Shown: in pieces, positions 1-11,900 of the stretch
How the letters are laid out: the number at the start of each line of letters is the position of its first letter
How positions within the stretch are numbered: the first letter of the stretch is position 1
Assembly: GCA_000507305.1 (NCBI GenBank)
Contig: DF239287.1
Location: 1,912-65,911, forward strand
Length of the DNA: 64,000 nt
Source: Breviolum minutum Mf 1.05b.01
Taxonomy: Eukaryota; Sar; Dinophyceae; Suessiales; Symbiodiniaceae
Direction: 5' to 3'
The notes under the pieces: model-generated
Databases searched by the model: none
What the model saw: only the letters and a program-made list of their open reading frames with translations
Told to the model about the DNA's origin: nothing
Translations under genes and position numbers: made by a program

Positions 1-1930
1 TTTTTTTTTTGCTCCACGCTGCTAAGGTGCGATCTTCATAAGAAGAAGGTCCCGGGCAGAACGCCCCACAGTCAGCATATCATGATCCGAAATTGGACGT
101 AATAAAAAGCAACACCGAACAAGTTAAACCGTTCAGAGTTGATGGACCACTTCAGGCTCGGTAAGAGCAATAGAGCTACACCTCGTAGGACCAGCGACTG
201 TGCTGATACCCTTCGCTGCCGGAGAAGTGGCCTTGGAATCCGATGGGGGCCGTGAACGGATGCGTTTGCAGTTGGGGGGATGTTTTGACCCCCAACCTTT
301 TTAATGGTAAAAGTTGATAGACAGGAGTTTTTTGGGGGTACATAATCCAAAAGGTGAAAAGTGCGAATTTTGCTGGTGGTATAGCTTTCTACAATAAGAA
401 TGTTTGGGTTTTGTGAAAGCATTCCCATCTTTCGATGCCAGTGGATTTGGCTTGACTAGTCAAAGACCCTTTCAACAAAACCCATAAGAACAACATCTAC
501 AGATGTTAATTGATTTTTATTGAGAGGAAATAATACTTCCCCAAAAACCAATGACCAGCTCAAATGTTGGGTACTTGACAACCACTTTTTTGGACCTTTT
601 GGGTGGCTCTCCATCGTATTCCAATCCCGTAAACCACCCAAAGGGTGGTAAACACCAAAAAAAACACTAACAAATGTGCCAGCCTGGCTGGCTGCTGAAA
701 AAAAAAACAGAGTTCAAACAAACCCATCGATGTATCATAGGATTCAGACTTGGTAATTAAGTTGATCCAACTTTCACTTTAAAATCAAAGTTCAGTAACT
801 CATCAGGAAATTCAGGATTCATGTTTGGTAATAAGAAACATAACCCAATCTGCAGAATGGAAATCAAAAGTTCAGTCACTTCTCGAAATTCTTCACCATT
901 TCGATTTGTTTCACCGCCATGGCACTTCAAAATCAATCACCGAAGGTTTGTCATTGGGCACAGTTTCCACCTTTGGCTGCCAGTCAACTTCAAGCAGTGC
1001 AATAAATGCTGGATGCCATGGATGGAGTTTCATCATTTTCAGTGTTTGCCTGTACCCTTGATGATGGCATGTTTTGATGCCTCGTTGTCGCACAATTAGA
1101 TATAAGGTCGGGTCAGGAGTGGTTGGAATAAAACTGGTGCGACGACGGCTGTCCAGGCTTCGAGGAAGTATATGAAGGCTCGGCAGAGCAGCAAACAGAG
1201 CATTGTATGATCATGCCTTCTCCAATCATATTCATTTAGACAATTCGCAAAACTAAGTGAAACAAGGTGAAACTAAACGCGCCTCTCTCAGCCCCTCATA
1301 GGTTCTCTTCCACCATGTAGTAGTCCTCTACGCCGTCCAACAGTTAGATGTCAGCCACATCTACATCGGCACTTAGATCCTCAGGCGGGTCTCTTACATC
1401 AGGCTTCAGACGACGTCGTGATATGCCCTCTCTAGTCTGCCACCTTTTTGCACTATGCTCCATAAATGCATGCTTCCTTTCCTGATAGCGCATTCAAAAG
1501 GTTCTTGAAGTTGAAGACAAAAGGCGCACTTTGTCCTTTGAAGTGTGCCATCCACTCTTTGCATTGCTTCCACCATGCTTGAACTTCTTTGATTGCAGCC
1601 ACCAGTGGGCTCGTTAGCTAACAGTCAACACTAGTGCCAATAATTGCCACATCCCCTCTTCATGCAACGCCGATGGACCGGTTGTTAGTCATGCGTGCTC
1701 TCGGCGGTGCTATCACTAGCCCTTGCTCTAACGACTCGGAATGCCGGCGACTTACACCTGCAATCTTCGGATTGTACCCTTTCTTGTTGTTTTGTTTTGT
1801 TGGTTAGTTGTTTACCTTCACAAACTACCGAAAAGGCACTCTCTGGGAGACTGCTAGCTTTATTCTGTGATTATAGATAGCGTGTACAGTTATCATTTCA
1901 ATACAGAAACCAGATGCCTCGATTGTTATA
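1..1930. other. No gene recognised
   Basis: A poly-T run opens the window. I see no conserved protein family, RNA gene or clear repeat structure. The short open frames on both strands look like chance frames. Confidence 0.5.
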
Positions 1931-1936
1931 TAGTTA

Positions 1937-2006
1937 GTGCTGACAGAAGGGCGACCACCCGGACAACGACCTTCGTTGAGCCATGCAGCCATTAGACAAA
2001 AAAAAT
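1937..2006 (+). repeat. Dispersed short repeat, copy 1 (diverged)
   Basis: Shares the order GCTGAC(A/T)GAAGGGC, a CCG-rich stretch, GACCTTCGT and a run of eight A with better copies near 8.54 and 8.91 kb. It could be a SINE-like or MITE-like family; no ends or target duplications were identified. Confidence 0.4.
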
Positions 2007-2459
2007 GTTCTTCTTTGATTGCAGCACCACGATGTGGTTTTTCTTCATACGGATTCGTGTGGTTGCGCCTGGCAGCCCTGTCAAAAAGTAGAGCATCGAA
2101 TTCTTCTTTGAACTTCCCAGTAGGGGCTTTGGTGTACATTCGGTCAGCAAGCACCACCGCAGCTTGACCTCCATTCACAGATGCTTGACCTGCAGCCTGC
2201 GCCGCTCTTTACTAAAGACCTGTTCTGAGACCTCCTCAGTAAGAGTGCTCCGGGTTGTAAAGGTGGGCCACAGGTTCTTTTGCGACAACATGAAATTTTG
2301 GCCGTGGCTGACTGGATGAGTGGTGTTGACCTTTTTCTGGAGGATGAGGGGCAACAATGGAAGAGGCGGCCTCTGTTGCCTGAACACCGGCCACTTGTTT
2401 GGAGGTGTGGTCTGGTGACCACAGACAAACGCTTGGTGGTCTGAAAAAGAACAAAGAAT

Positions 2460-4516
2460 CGTAATCATTTCGTAACTTGCTCGCAGGGCTTAGCAAGCAA
2501 ATTGATCGGCTCTTAGAGGGATACTGCTTTGAAGTTTTGGCTGCTAATCGTGATCCAGAGGCATACAATGGGAAAGTCATCCAGACAGCCAAGGTATCTT
2601 ACTTGGATCTTGGCTGAGTACCTAGCTGATACTATTGCGTGGCTCATGCGGAGCATTCTGAACCATGCCCCTAAGATCTTATTCGACAATGACACTAAGC
2701 CACTCTTGACACCGAATTTTTGGATCCTGCCGCTTTATCGGGAACTGCTGAATAGTGCACGTCGCATCCGACCGAGCGCTTCTTCAGAAAGAGCTCGTGG
2801 TTGCACGGGTTTAGTCAAGGTCAAGGTAAGGAAAACCAAGAGCAGAAAGGAAAGAGGAAGTAGCATACCCGAATGATCGAGGGGGATCTACCCAATGGTT
2901 TGGGTTGTGCAGCTTAATGAGTACGCTCTTGTGTGGTTTCCAGCTAGCTGGGCGCCGATGGTAGCTGAGAGGCTCTTTGGCTGGTCGTCCCATCCAAGGG
3001 GGTCATCCTATCCACAACGTGGTCAGCCTGCTTCATGGCCTCCCCAGACGCACTCGGAGTGCATCCTTGGCACCAAAATAGTCATGGCGCTGCTGGTTCC
3101 AGTGGGCAATGGAGGATACTGCACTGAGGTGGTGTACAAAATGCGGCAATGGTCATTGCCTGGTGATGCAATTGTACCGGTGCTCAACGTCAGCAGTCGA
3201 GTCTTCTGGCTTGAACTGGATGATAAAGCTCTCTTGGACAGCTATACTGTGTTACAGCAGGGCATTCTCTGTGATGTGTTTTCTCAGAAGTGTTCAGCTG
3301 CGTGGCAGGGTGCTCGTGGGAAAGGCTTACAGTTGCCTAACCCTGCCAGAAGGGCAGCAGCTGAGCAAGTTTTGCTGAATACAACACCTCGGTCGCTGGC
3401 GGAACATAGGGGTGTCGGTATGGTATGGTCTGAATTATTCTGATGCTTTTTTGCTGCACGCTGCTTGCGTGCCTCGAAGGTCGCGGCCGTTAACCGCCCG
3501 TGATACCTGGACGATCGGTACTACGCCCATTCCTGTCCAGCAGAATGAACCATCACCAGAGATGTCGAGAGCAGCCCTCATGGCTCTGACTCTGATGCTT
3601 CATCCAGCTCACAGACTGCTAGCACCGCTGATGCTAAGGATGTTGACACTTTTGAGAAACTCCACGACCATTGCTCTTCCCTCCAATCGATCACTGATGT
3701 AATTCAGCAAGGTCACCTGTCGCGATGCTGAAGCTCAAGGTCCCTTCGTCAAAAGGATGACTTTACTGTATGTCACCATTGCCTGGAACAACAAACCACT
3801 TTTGCTTCTGACCACAGCATTGCTCCCGAATCGCACTACTGAGTTTTCCAAATGGAGGCTCCACCTCCCCATGACAAGCAACGGATTCAAATGGGGTTGC
3901 GCAAAGGCAATACTATTCTTGTTTATTTCCGGAGTCACTGCCAATGTGTTTTGTTTGCTCTCGCCTCAGACCTCAGTGCCAACAAGCCTTGGCAAGGCCA
4001 GCATAAGTTTTGGAAATGTGTTTCGCCAATTCGCAGTTATTTTCCTTGGTTACCAGAACAGTTGGCTCGTACGTACTGCCATGCAGCCTTGGATATGTGC
4101 CCCCGCCTCCCCTTTGAAGGCGTGCACCACTTACAGGGAAGGGAGACTGACTTCCTTCATGGTTTTCCAAAACATTTATCATTTTGGGGATGCCAAAGTG
4201 CCCAAGAACTGGAGGTCTTTCTGCGCATGCCCGAAAAAAATTAAGCCCGAGGTTGCGCTGTGGAATTCAGTGTACTGACAGCTTGCACCCTAATGCGGCA
4301 GCGCCGCAAACTCTTCACCTGTGCGAGGGACGTACAGGATTGGCTATCAGTGGCGTGTTTGGAGCCGACACATTGGCTTTCCGAAAGTCCGACGTGTGTG
4401 ATGTAGAAGGTTTACGATGCAAAAGACGATGGCACTTGTTCCCATCCTGCATGCTTTTCTTCGAAATCGATGAAACCTATCAAGTCTCAGCAAGAGAGCA
4501 AGAGAATCTGATGTAA
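2460..4516 (+). other. Cluster of unassigned plus-strand open frames
   Basis: Several plus-strand frames lie in series: 2529-2876, 2895-3443 (182 codons), 3412-3702, 3757-4278 (173 codons) overlapping 3852-4244 in another frame, and 4184-4516. A further frame near 2490-2630 reads coding-like (LSKQIDRLLEGYCFEVL). Composition is more even than in the surroundings and frames change repeatedly, as in a decayed mobile element or a gene broken by frameshifts. I recognise no domain. Confidence 0.25.
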
Positions 4517-4574
4517 GGTGGGTAGATGAGTCCTTCGTTGGTGGCTTCTACGCTGTCATCGCTTGTCAATTTAT

Positions 4575-4800
4575 TTTACTTGACGAACTGTGGCGTAACT
4601 TGACTGAACTGTGACGTTGCTGCACTTTCAGGTAACTGAACTACGATTTGTTTGAACTGTTACCTGACGGGACGGTTTTTGATTGATTGAAGTAATACTT
4701 GGCTGAACTAATACTTGATTGACTGAACTATAACTGATCTTTTGGTTGACTCAATAATAATATTTGACTGAACTGTGACTTGACTGAACTGTTAATTGAA
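4575..4800 (+). repeat. Degenerate TTGACTGAACTG repeat tract
   Basis: The words TTGACTGAACTG, TGACTGAACT and variants recur at irregular spacing of roughly 15-30 bases through this AT-leaning tract, as expected for an old decayed tandem repeat. No coding potential was seen. Confidence 0.5.
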
Positions 4801-5320
4801 GGAACAACAATATTTTTCCGACTTAGTGACCAGCAGACCCACTATGATAAGGTGGAGGCGTCGAAGTCCGACAGACTCAGCTCCAGGTTCATGATAAATC
4901 TCGACAAGAACAGCAAGAGGAAACTCACCAGTTTTTGTGGCTGCAGATAACCGAAGGACCCCGAGGAAGTTCTCATCACTTCTAGAGACGACCAGGCTTT
5001 CAGCTCTAAGCTCAATTAGGCGGGGACTGCCAGTAGGTTGCTGTTCACATACTCCGGCCCAGTGTTGCAAGCACCCACCACATTGGCTGCACCTATGAGG
5101 CCTTTCATGTCCAGAGGGCACATGATAAAGCAGGCGTTGAGTTTTGGTCAAGGCAACTGTGGCTCTGGCGAAGGCTTCTTCACGTTGGGACTGTTTTTCA
5201 GTATCACTTAGTTCGTGGAAATTGTTTCCTCGACCACCCGTGAGGAAGCCAATTTTTGTTTGTGCTTTTGTGGATGGTTTCTTGGCCTGGATTGCAAGTT
5301 TTTGTTACTTTTTGCTTGAT

Positions 5321-5530
5321 ATAGCGCCGTTCGCGGGTACGTAGCGCCCTTCGCGGGTACGTAGCGCCCTTCGCGGATACGTAGCGCCCTTCGTGGGTAT
5401 GTAGCGCTCTTCGCGGGTACGTAGCGCCCTTCGCGGGTATGTAGCGCCCTTCGCGGGTACGTAGCGCCCTTCGCGTGTACGTAGCGCCCTTCGCGGGTAA
5501 GTAGCGCCCTTCGCGGGTACATAGCGCCCT
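5321..5530 (+). repeat. 20-bp tandem repeat array
   Basis: Ten consecutive 20-bp units of the form GTAGCGCCCTTCGCGGGTAC, with single-base variants, plus a partial eleventh. The unit length is not divisible by three, so three units make a 20-codon period. The minus strand stays open at 5208-5522 with recurring YPRRAL, TREGRYV and AKGATYPRR motifs. There are no spacers, so it is not CRISPR. Similar strings occur in predicted proteins from symbiotic dinoflagellates (recollection, not checked). Confidence 0.9.
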
Positions 5531-7900
5531 TTGTCCTCTTTTTTTTTACTGTTAGATCTGTAAAGAAAAAAATCTGTAGTTATTTTCCCCTTGAGATCTG
5601 TCCACTTTTTTTTTAAATACGAGATCTCTAAGGATTTTTTGTTTCGAGATCAGCAGTTTCATAAGATTTTGCTTGAGGTTTGTCAGCATGCTTTTCCTGG
5701 TCCTACTACATTGACATCTGTAGATGAAAGAAAATGCGTCCAGATCTCTGGTTAAAGGAAATTTTGCTTGACGAACTATTTGAAGAACTTTTTTTTTGAG
5801 CCAAACATGCGAGTAGTGACACACAACCGTAAAGGAGAAAGCATATGAAGCTGTTGCCAGCTTATCTCACAATTCCTTTTGCCAAGATTCTATTAGAATC
5901 TGTCAACAGTGTTTGCTGATGACATGAGATTAAGCAGAGAACATGCTCTCTGAGCTTTGTTCTTGAAAAAGCAAAGTACGCATGGACGTTCACATATCGG
6001 TGTCAGTTGACACGTTGTGATACTGTTGTTGTCTTCCCAGACCGTAGTGGAATCGTCTTTTTTATAGAGACGTTATAGCCGGAGAGCATTTTTTTCAAAA
6101 CGTGTTGTTTGCCATACTTATAGAATCGCCATAGGAAATGCCAATATAGAAAACTAAATGATTGATACTGCAAAAAAGCGGTCATATTATACATGATATG
6201 TGATATGTCTCGCATTGAAATAACAGAGGGAATGATAGAACCGTTTTTACAATGGACATGCATGCGATGCAAAATCTATCAAGGGGTCTTCGAAGGTGTA
6301 CAATTCGGATGTCCCAGTGCTTTGTTTGGAAAGTCAAAGACCGTCGAAGTAATCTAGTCACTTCTCCGCCACGGTGCGAATGTCGCCCAGTGTGGTGGCT
6401 CTGCAGGGTTGTATTCCAAAAAAATCACGCAGACATGGATGTCTATCTATATACATTCTACATGTGTAATGCATACTCTTTGTTTATAAGCTCCACATGT
6501 TGGGACCTCAACATGAGTAGGATACAGATGGCAAGTTATGTTATACATGCTTGCATTCAGCATGCACAGATCAGTCAAGCTGCAGTAGACAGAATGGAGT
6601 TGGGTTCGCGGGTCCTGTATATGCGAAGCGGGAAGTTGTGGTGCGTGCGACGCATGTGAAAGGACAGTGCCTTGGCGTGGAAAGAACTTTGGTCGGAGCA
6701 GTATAGGATAGTCTTTTGTCTCATCGCCTGATTTAATCTTCACACGCAGCAGTCTGATCTCAACATCCAGAATTTTGAATCTACGATGCTGCACTTCAGA
6801 TTTGCTTCATCAGGTATCTGGTTGGTCCGTCGTTGCACGCGTCACCTCAACCAGATTGGATCCCTGAGTCTTGCCTCCGGCTGGTGTCAAGCGAAAAAGC
6901 ACATGTGCCTAGGTTGCAAAGAAGAATTGCATGCGACCTGAGGATCCGGTGTTGCATGTGGCCTCATCTGTTGTCGCATCTGATCTTCGTTCTCTCGATG
7001 TGATGCTGCTGCTGCTGAGGTGCCGAAGCACGACCTTAGACAGCAAGTCTGGTACAGCGGCTCAGCTGGACGTCGGCTTATGTGGGTCCACGGAATAAAT
7101 GTTAATGGACAAGTCCTGTTGGCAGACAGCGCCTTGACTTTATATCTGTGTTGACGATGACAGTGAAGGGGAGAGATTGTATCTTTCGGCCATTGATATG
7201 TCATATTTTTATACATCTGCTTTCACGTGTCTGTGCAAGTAGATAAGGGAAAGCTATGCTGATCCAAGAAGTTGATGAAGAACTGTACGTATCAGAGCCT
7301 GCTGATCGAGACAGGTCTAGTTTCATGTTTGACGCTGCTGCCTGAAGCCGGGCCAAGGGTTGGAACTTGTTTGATTGTAAGGTCTGTATGAAGATGCGGG
7401 CACAACGTGGATTGAAGGTGACCGTGTTACACCATACATGGGGGAAGATACAGCTGCGGCCCTTCCATTCGAGTTCAAAGCGCCGATCACAATGAGATCA
7501 AAAGTTTCGCCAGAGGGCAAGGGCTCAGCAGCGCCTGTGACCCCACCGTATGCACCGACGACCGTTGCACCAACCATATTTCATGTTGCGTGTGTGTTTG
7601 GGTCCGGTGAGCTTGATTATCATATCTGGGCCGAGACAAAAGCAACACCAGTACTATCAACACTTAATGACATTTTACCGCATCTCTTCCATCGTGTCGA
7701 CTTAGCAGCTTTACTAGTTCCAATATACATTATATACATTTGACATGCGGTGACCATATCTCGTATAGAGGCTTGGTCAAACACAAGTTGGAGACAGAAA
7801 CTGTGCAGCTGTAGAAATGACATCTGAATAGGGTGAATTGAGCGCCCTACCCGAAGTGTCTATTTTTGCAAGGCTTTTTTCGGGTTTGAGTTCGGAAAGA
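5531..7900. other. No gene recognised
   Basis: AT-leaning sequence with short open frames on both strands and no conserved motif that I can name. The frames at 6252-6659 (plus) and 6447-6794 (minus) overlap and neither looks constrained. Confidence 0.4.
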
Positions 7901-7916
7901 GTGGGTGATAAAGAGA

Positions 7917-8062
7917 AAGAGGCACAGAGAGAGAGAGGGAGCAAGCAAGCAAGCCAGCAAGCAAGCAAGGAAGCAAGGAAGGCAGGAACAAAGGGAGGAC
8001 GGAAGCAATAGCGCAAGCTAGCGAGCAAGCAAGCAAGCAATCAAGCGAGGGAGCCAGCCAGC
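7917..8062 (+). repeat. AAGC/AAGG quasi-tetranucleotide tract
   Basis: Runs of GAGA, then AGCA-AGCA and GGAA repeats, ending in GCCAGCCAGC. This is a simple purine-rich repeat and flanks the TG and TTG tracts that follow. Confidence 0.85.
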
Positions 8063-8081
8063 TAGCCAGCCAGCTGGTGCT

Positions 8082-8092
8082 GTGTGTGTGTG

Positions 8093-8134
<42 letters not shown>
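8082..8134 (+). repeat. TG dinucleotide microsatellite
   Basis: A near-continuous TG tract followed by one undetermined base at 8135. The N inside the simple repeat suggests unresolved length. Confidence 0.95.
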
Positions 8135-8157
8135 NGTGTCGTTGTAGTGTTGTGTTG

Positions 8158-8275
<118 letters not shown>

Positions 8276-8536
8276 GCTTTTTGTTGCAGAGAGGGAGGAC
8301 GATAAGACCATGTAAAAGTGTAACGTGGATGTATTACTGTGGTTACCGGATGGTGCAGGAGCAAATCATGTTAAAAGAAAAGAGAAGGAGGACGATAGGA
8401 CCATGTAGAGGTGTGATATGGGTGTATTGTGTGGTCACAGGTCCTTGCTCTCGTCCCCTCAGTCTCAAGTGATTTTCTTTGACCTGTAGAAGCTATTTTG
8501 TGATGATGGCCATAGCGTCTCTTATCACTTTTGTTT

Positions 8537-8632
8537 AGCTGACTGAAGGGCGATCCGCCCGGAACATACCCAAGCAGCTGCCAGCAAAAAAAATGAGAGA
8601 GCGTAGACGTTTCCCCCGGTTTCACGTTGGCT
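8537..8632 (+). repeat. Dispersed short repeat, copy 2
   Basis: GACTGAAGGGC, CCGCCCG, a CAGC followed by eight A, then CCCGGTTTCACGTTGGC. The same landmarks occur in the same order at 8908-8988, which supports a dispersed repeat family. Confidence 0.6.
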
Positions 8633-8907
8633 CTGGGTTGGTCAAGTTATGTGCTCTCCAACCAACAAACATGCGGTAGTACGCCACTACTACGTCGATT
8701 GCGTTGAGTACCTGTACCAATGCACTCTCTGTCTGCAGTATCTGGAAACACCCATGGCAAATATGCAACGGACGGGTACGGCGCCCAGATTCTCGGTCTG
8801 TGACCCAACTCGACCTCGGTGTTAATCAGTTTTGTTTGCATTGTTGCTTAATTTTGTTTTTTGCAATGTCTGGGAAAGTTGGTAAGTCCGTCTTTTCACT
8901 TATTTCG

Positions 8908-8988
8908 CTGACTGAAGGGCTCCGCCCGCGACCTTCGTGGCACGCAAGCGCACAGCAAAAAAAACACCCGGTTTCGCGTTGGCAAACT
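8908..8988 (+). repeat. Dispersed short repeat, copy 3
   Basis: GACTGAAGGGC, CCGCCCG, CACAGC plus eight A, CCCGGTTTCGCGTTGGC. It is shorter than copy 2 by a deletion between the A run and CCCGG. Confidence 0.6.
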
Positions 8989-8999
8989 TTCTTTTTGCT

Positions 9000-11900
9000 G
9001 GAAGCTCCTGGTTTGTTTTTGTTTGGTGTTGTGTTTTGGTTTGGTTTTCTTCCACGTTGAGTTTGCCCTTTTGCGAATCAGTGCAGTTGACCTCTTCTAA
9101 ACGATAAGAGGTTATATGACCAACCATGCCTTGAGCTAGATCGGCTACAGCGTAAAAGGGCCAAATTAAATGTCACGTGGACCATTTTCCTGCAGTGGAC
9201 TTGTGTGATGATTGTTTCTTTGCACCTGGGTTTTTTGCATGGCTTTCGCCTGAGGCCAATAGGGGCTTCTTCTTGTTTATCACAGACGATTGAATGACCG
9301 TCAGAGCCCTCGAGCGCGCACGGCATGAGCTCAAAAAAAAAGCAGTGGACTTGAGCGATGAAATTCATAAATATATCTCATCCTTGGAGTGTTCCAACTT
9401 TACTCGTTGCTGCCATGTTTCTTTGCATGCACCCGGTGTCGCATCCGTCGTTTGTACAGGCTGGTCCGTTGTAGAGGCGGTTGTTGTCACGGCTTCAACG
9501 GTAAACTAGGCGGTAGAGTTGAACACTCAGAAGGATGAACGGCGCTTCGCCCGTCGCTGTTGGTTTGTTTGGTGGTGCTTTTGAAAAAATCATCCTTCGC
9601 TGTTCAACCTCTTTCCTCTCCTTTGTAGAGGGTAGATGGAACTGTGGCCCGCCCAATGGGGTGCCCCATGGTGCCAAGAGTGAGATTCAGGCTACCGCGC
9701 AAGAAAAAATGGTAGTTCCTTGTGGTTTTTGAAAGCCAGTTGACAAATGGCGGTGCTGGTGCAACGGCCTTCGCAATCCTTAACTGAACGGGAAAAAGTT
9801 ACATTGGCCTTTTCATTTTTGAAAAAATTGGGTGGAACAAAATGGTCCCCCAACAGAGCAAAAAGTGTTAGGAATCTAGTTCGGTATTGCAAAAACAAAG
9901 TTCAACCAGCATACGCCAAAATTGGGCAGATTCTGCAGATTGGAATACATGCAACCAACACGTTGGTCTTGGCCTGGACTTATGAAAAAGTATGCGGCGG
10001 CAAACAGGGTATGGATTCGTGCATTCCATGCAAGGTGGCCATTTGCGGCGTGGTCGCACCTGCGCTTCCCGTGTCTGATCCGCCAAATGCCACATGTGAT
10101 CTTCAGTGAAAACACGGTTATCACAGAAGGATGTATGCAAAATTTGTGCAAGTCGTCGACACTGGATTCAATATAGCCAATTGAGTGAGCATCCTTGAAA
10201 ATGTGAAAACCTAGTATTACCTTAAAAACTACTGCCGTATGTTTGTTTTCTTTCCTTGTTTCGATTTGTTTGATTGAAACCGATCAAAAGAGTGCATGTT
10301 GCTGAATGAAAATTTGACATGTAAATTGTAAGCATGCTTCAGTGTGCAGCGAAAGTTTGGGTTGTTTCCCGGTAGTTGCATGGTGAAAGAACCAGTTGAG
10401 ACAATTTAAAGTTTTCTCATGATTTGATATTCATGATGTTTGTTGTATTTTGGTCTGGGTGCTTTGTTTTTTGAACAGGCGTTGGGTTTGTTTTTAAGTG
10501 CAAATATGCGGATGGATTTTTTAGGGCGGTTACACCACCACTGTTGCGTTCCAAAACGACCAAATGTTTCAAACCAACACAACACACAGGCATATTTTTT
10601 GCAAAATTGCGTCCGTTAGCCAAACCACAAGGCATGGTCAGGCGTGAGTCAACGGTCCAAGAGTTTTGCACTGAGCTGGTTGGCCCATTGAATTTCAATT
10701 TTTTACCGCAGGCTCTCCCAAAACAACCCATTAGCAAATTAACAAACGCTGTATGCGGGCTTATCGGGCGCAGGTGGTGGTGTAAACACGTTCACGGGTA
10801 CTATACAATTTTTTCTTTTATACATATTGCTTTATATTTTTTTTCTTGCTTACCACGTTTTAAATATACGCGTGAGGGGTATAAACGTGTTTATCAGTGA
10901 TTCTCCGGTATACGGGATGCTTCAGCTAGAATTTTCTCCACTCCCAAAGAGAAGGGGAAAAAAACAATGAGAAAGGATTGACGGTTTTTGATTTCACAAA
11001 GTTTTGTTCCGCAAAACGGGACAAATTGTTGCGGCACATGTCAATGCACGTTGAACACCCACAAAGGTTGGAATCAAGTGTAAATTCGGAAACGCAGAAC
11101 CCACACAAATGGAATGGTTACGGATACATGCTCAGCGCAGTTCAGTGTGTGAACACATGTTTGAATGTCCAAGATGTCCAGCATCAGGCTGCATCAAGGG
11201 ATTTAGGCTGCCTTTGATAAATTGAACTGAACTTGGCGTTTGGCAACTTGTCCCGCATGCTGTGGCATAGGGGAACGTCCCAAAGCAACACCAATTCTTT
11301 GATTTATTGGTTTCATGGTCCTGGGCGAAAAGTTGCGAATTTCCATCTGGTGGGTGGCTAATGTTGAAATTTTGGTGTCCAAATTGTGTCTTGGACATCC
11401 TGCAACTTGGATGACAAGTCATGAGGTTTCCAAGTCAACTTTTGCGTAGAACTGCGTTTTCATGTATCACCTGCGGTAAACAGGGGGCAGCCCACTGGTT
11501 GGTGCAGTTGGCATACCATTTTCTGCGACTTTGATGCACAAGCTCCTTGCAGTGAGGATGCGGTCCAGTTGATGTTGGTGAATGGTGCTTTAGGTTCTAA
11601 ACACCTCATGTTTTTTAACGTTTTTTGCTCTCATATGTCCCTACTTCTCCGGAAGGTGGGCCGCCATCACTTTTTGGACTTTGCGGTTTTTTAAATACGC
11701 ACCTACGACTACAACACTCGGTCATTGCATCCCATTTGGTTCCGCATTGCATATTTTTCTCCGACAAAATCAACTCGAAATTTTTGAATTGACATGGCAC
11801 ACTTGGTCATTGACGCTTCCGTTCCTATGTTGTGCTTGATTTCTACTATTAAAAACGTTTTTCAGTGTACATTTGAATCCTATGCTTCCCATTTCAAGAG

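Noticed and set aside
5208-5522. 104-codon minus-strand protein rich in Arg and Tyr
   Set aside because: It is the 20-bp tandem array; periodic and open in several frames.
5321-5530. CRISPR array
   Set aside because: Units are directly adjacent without spacers and the genome is eukaryotic. The same holds for the 31-bp array.
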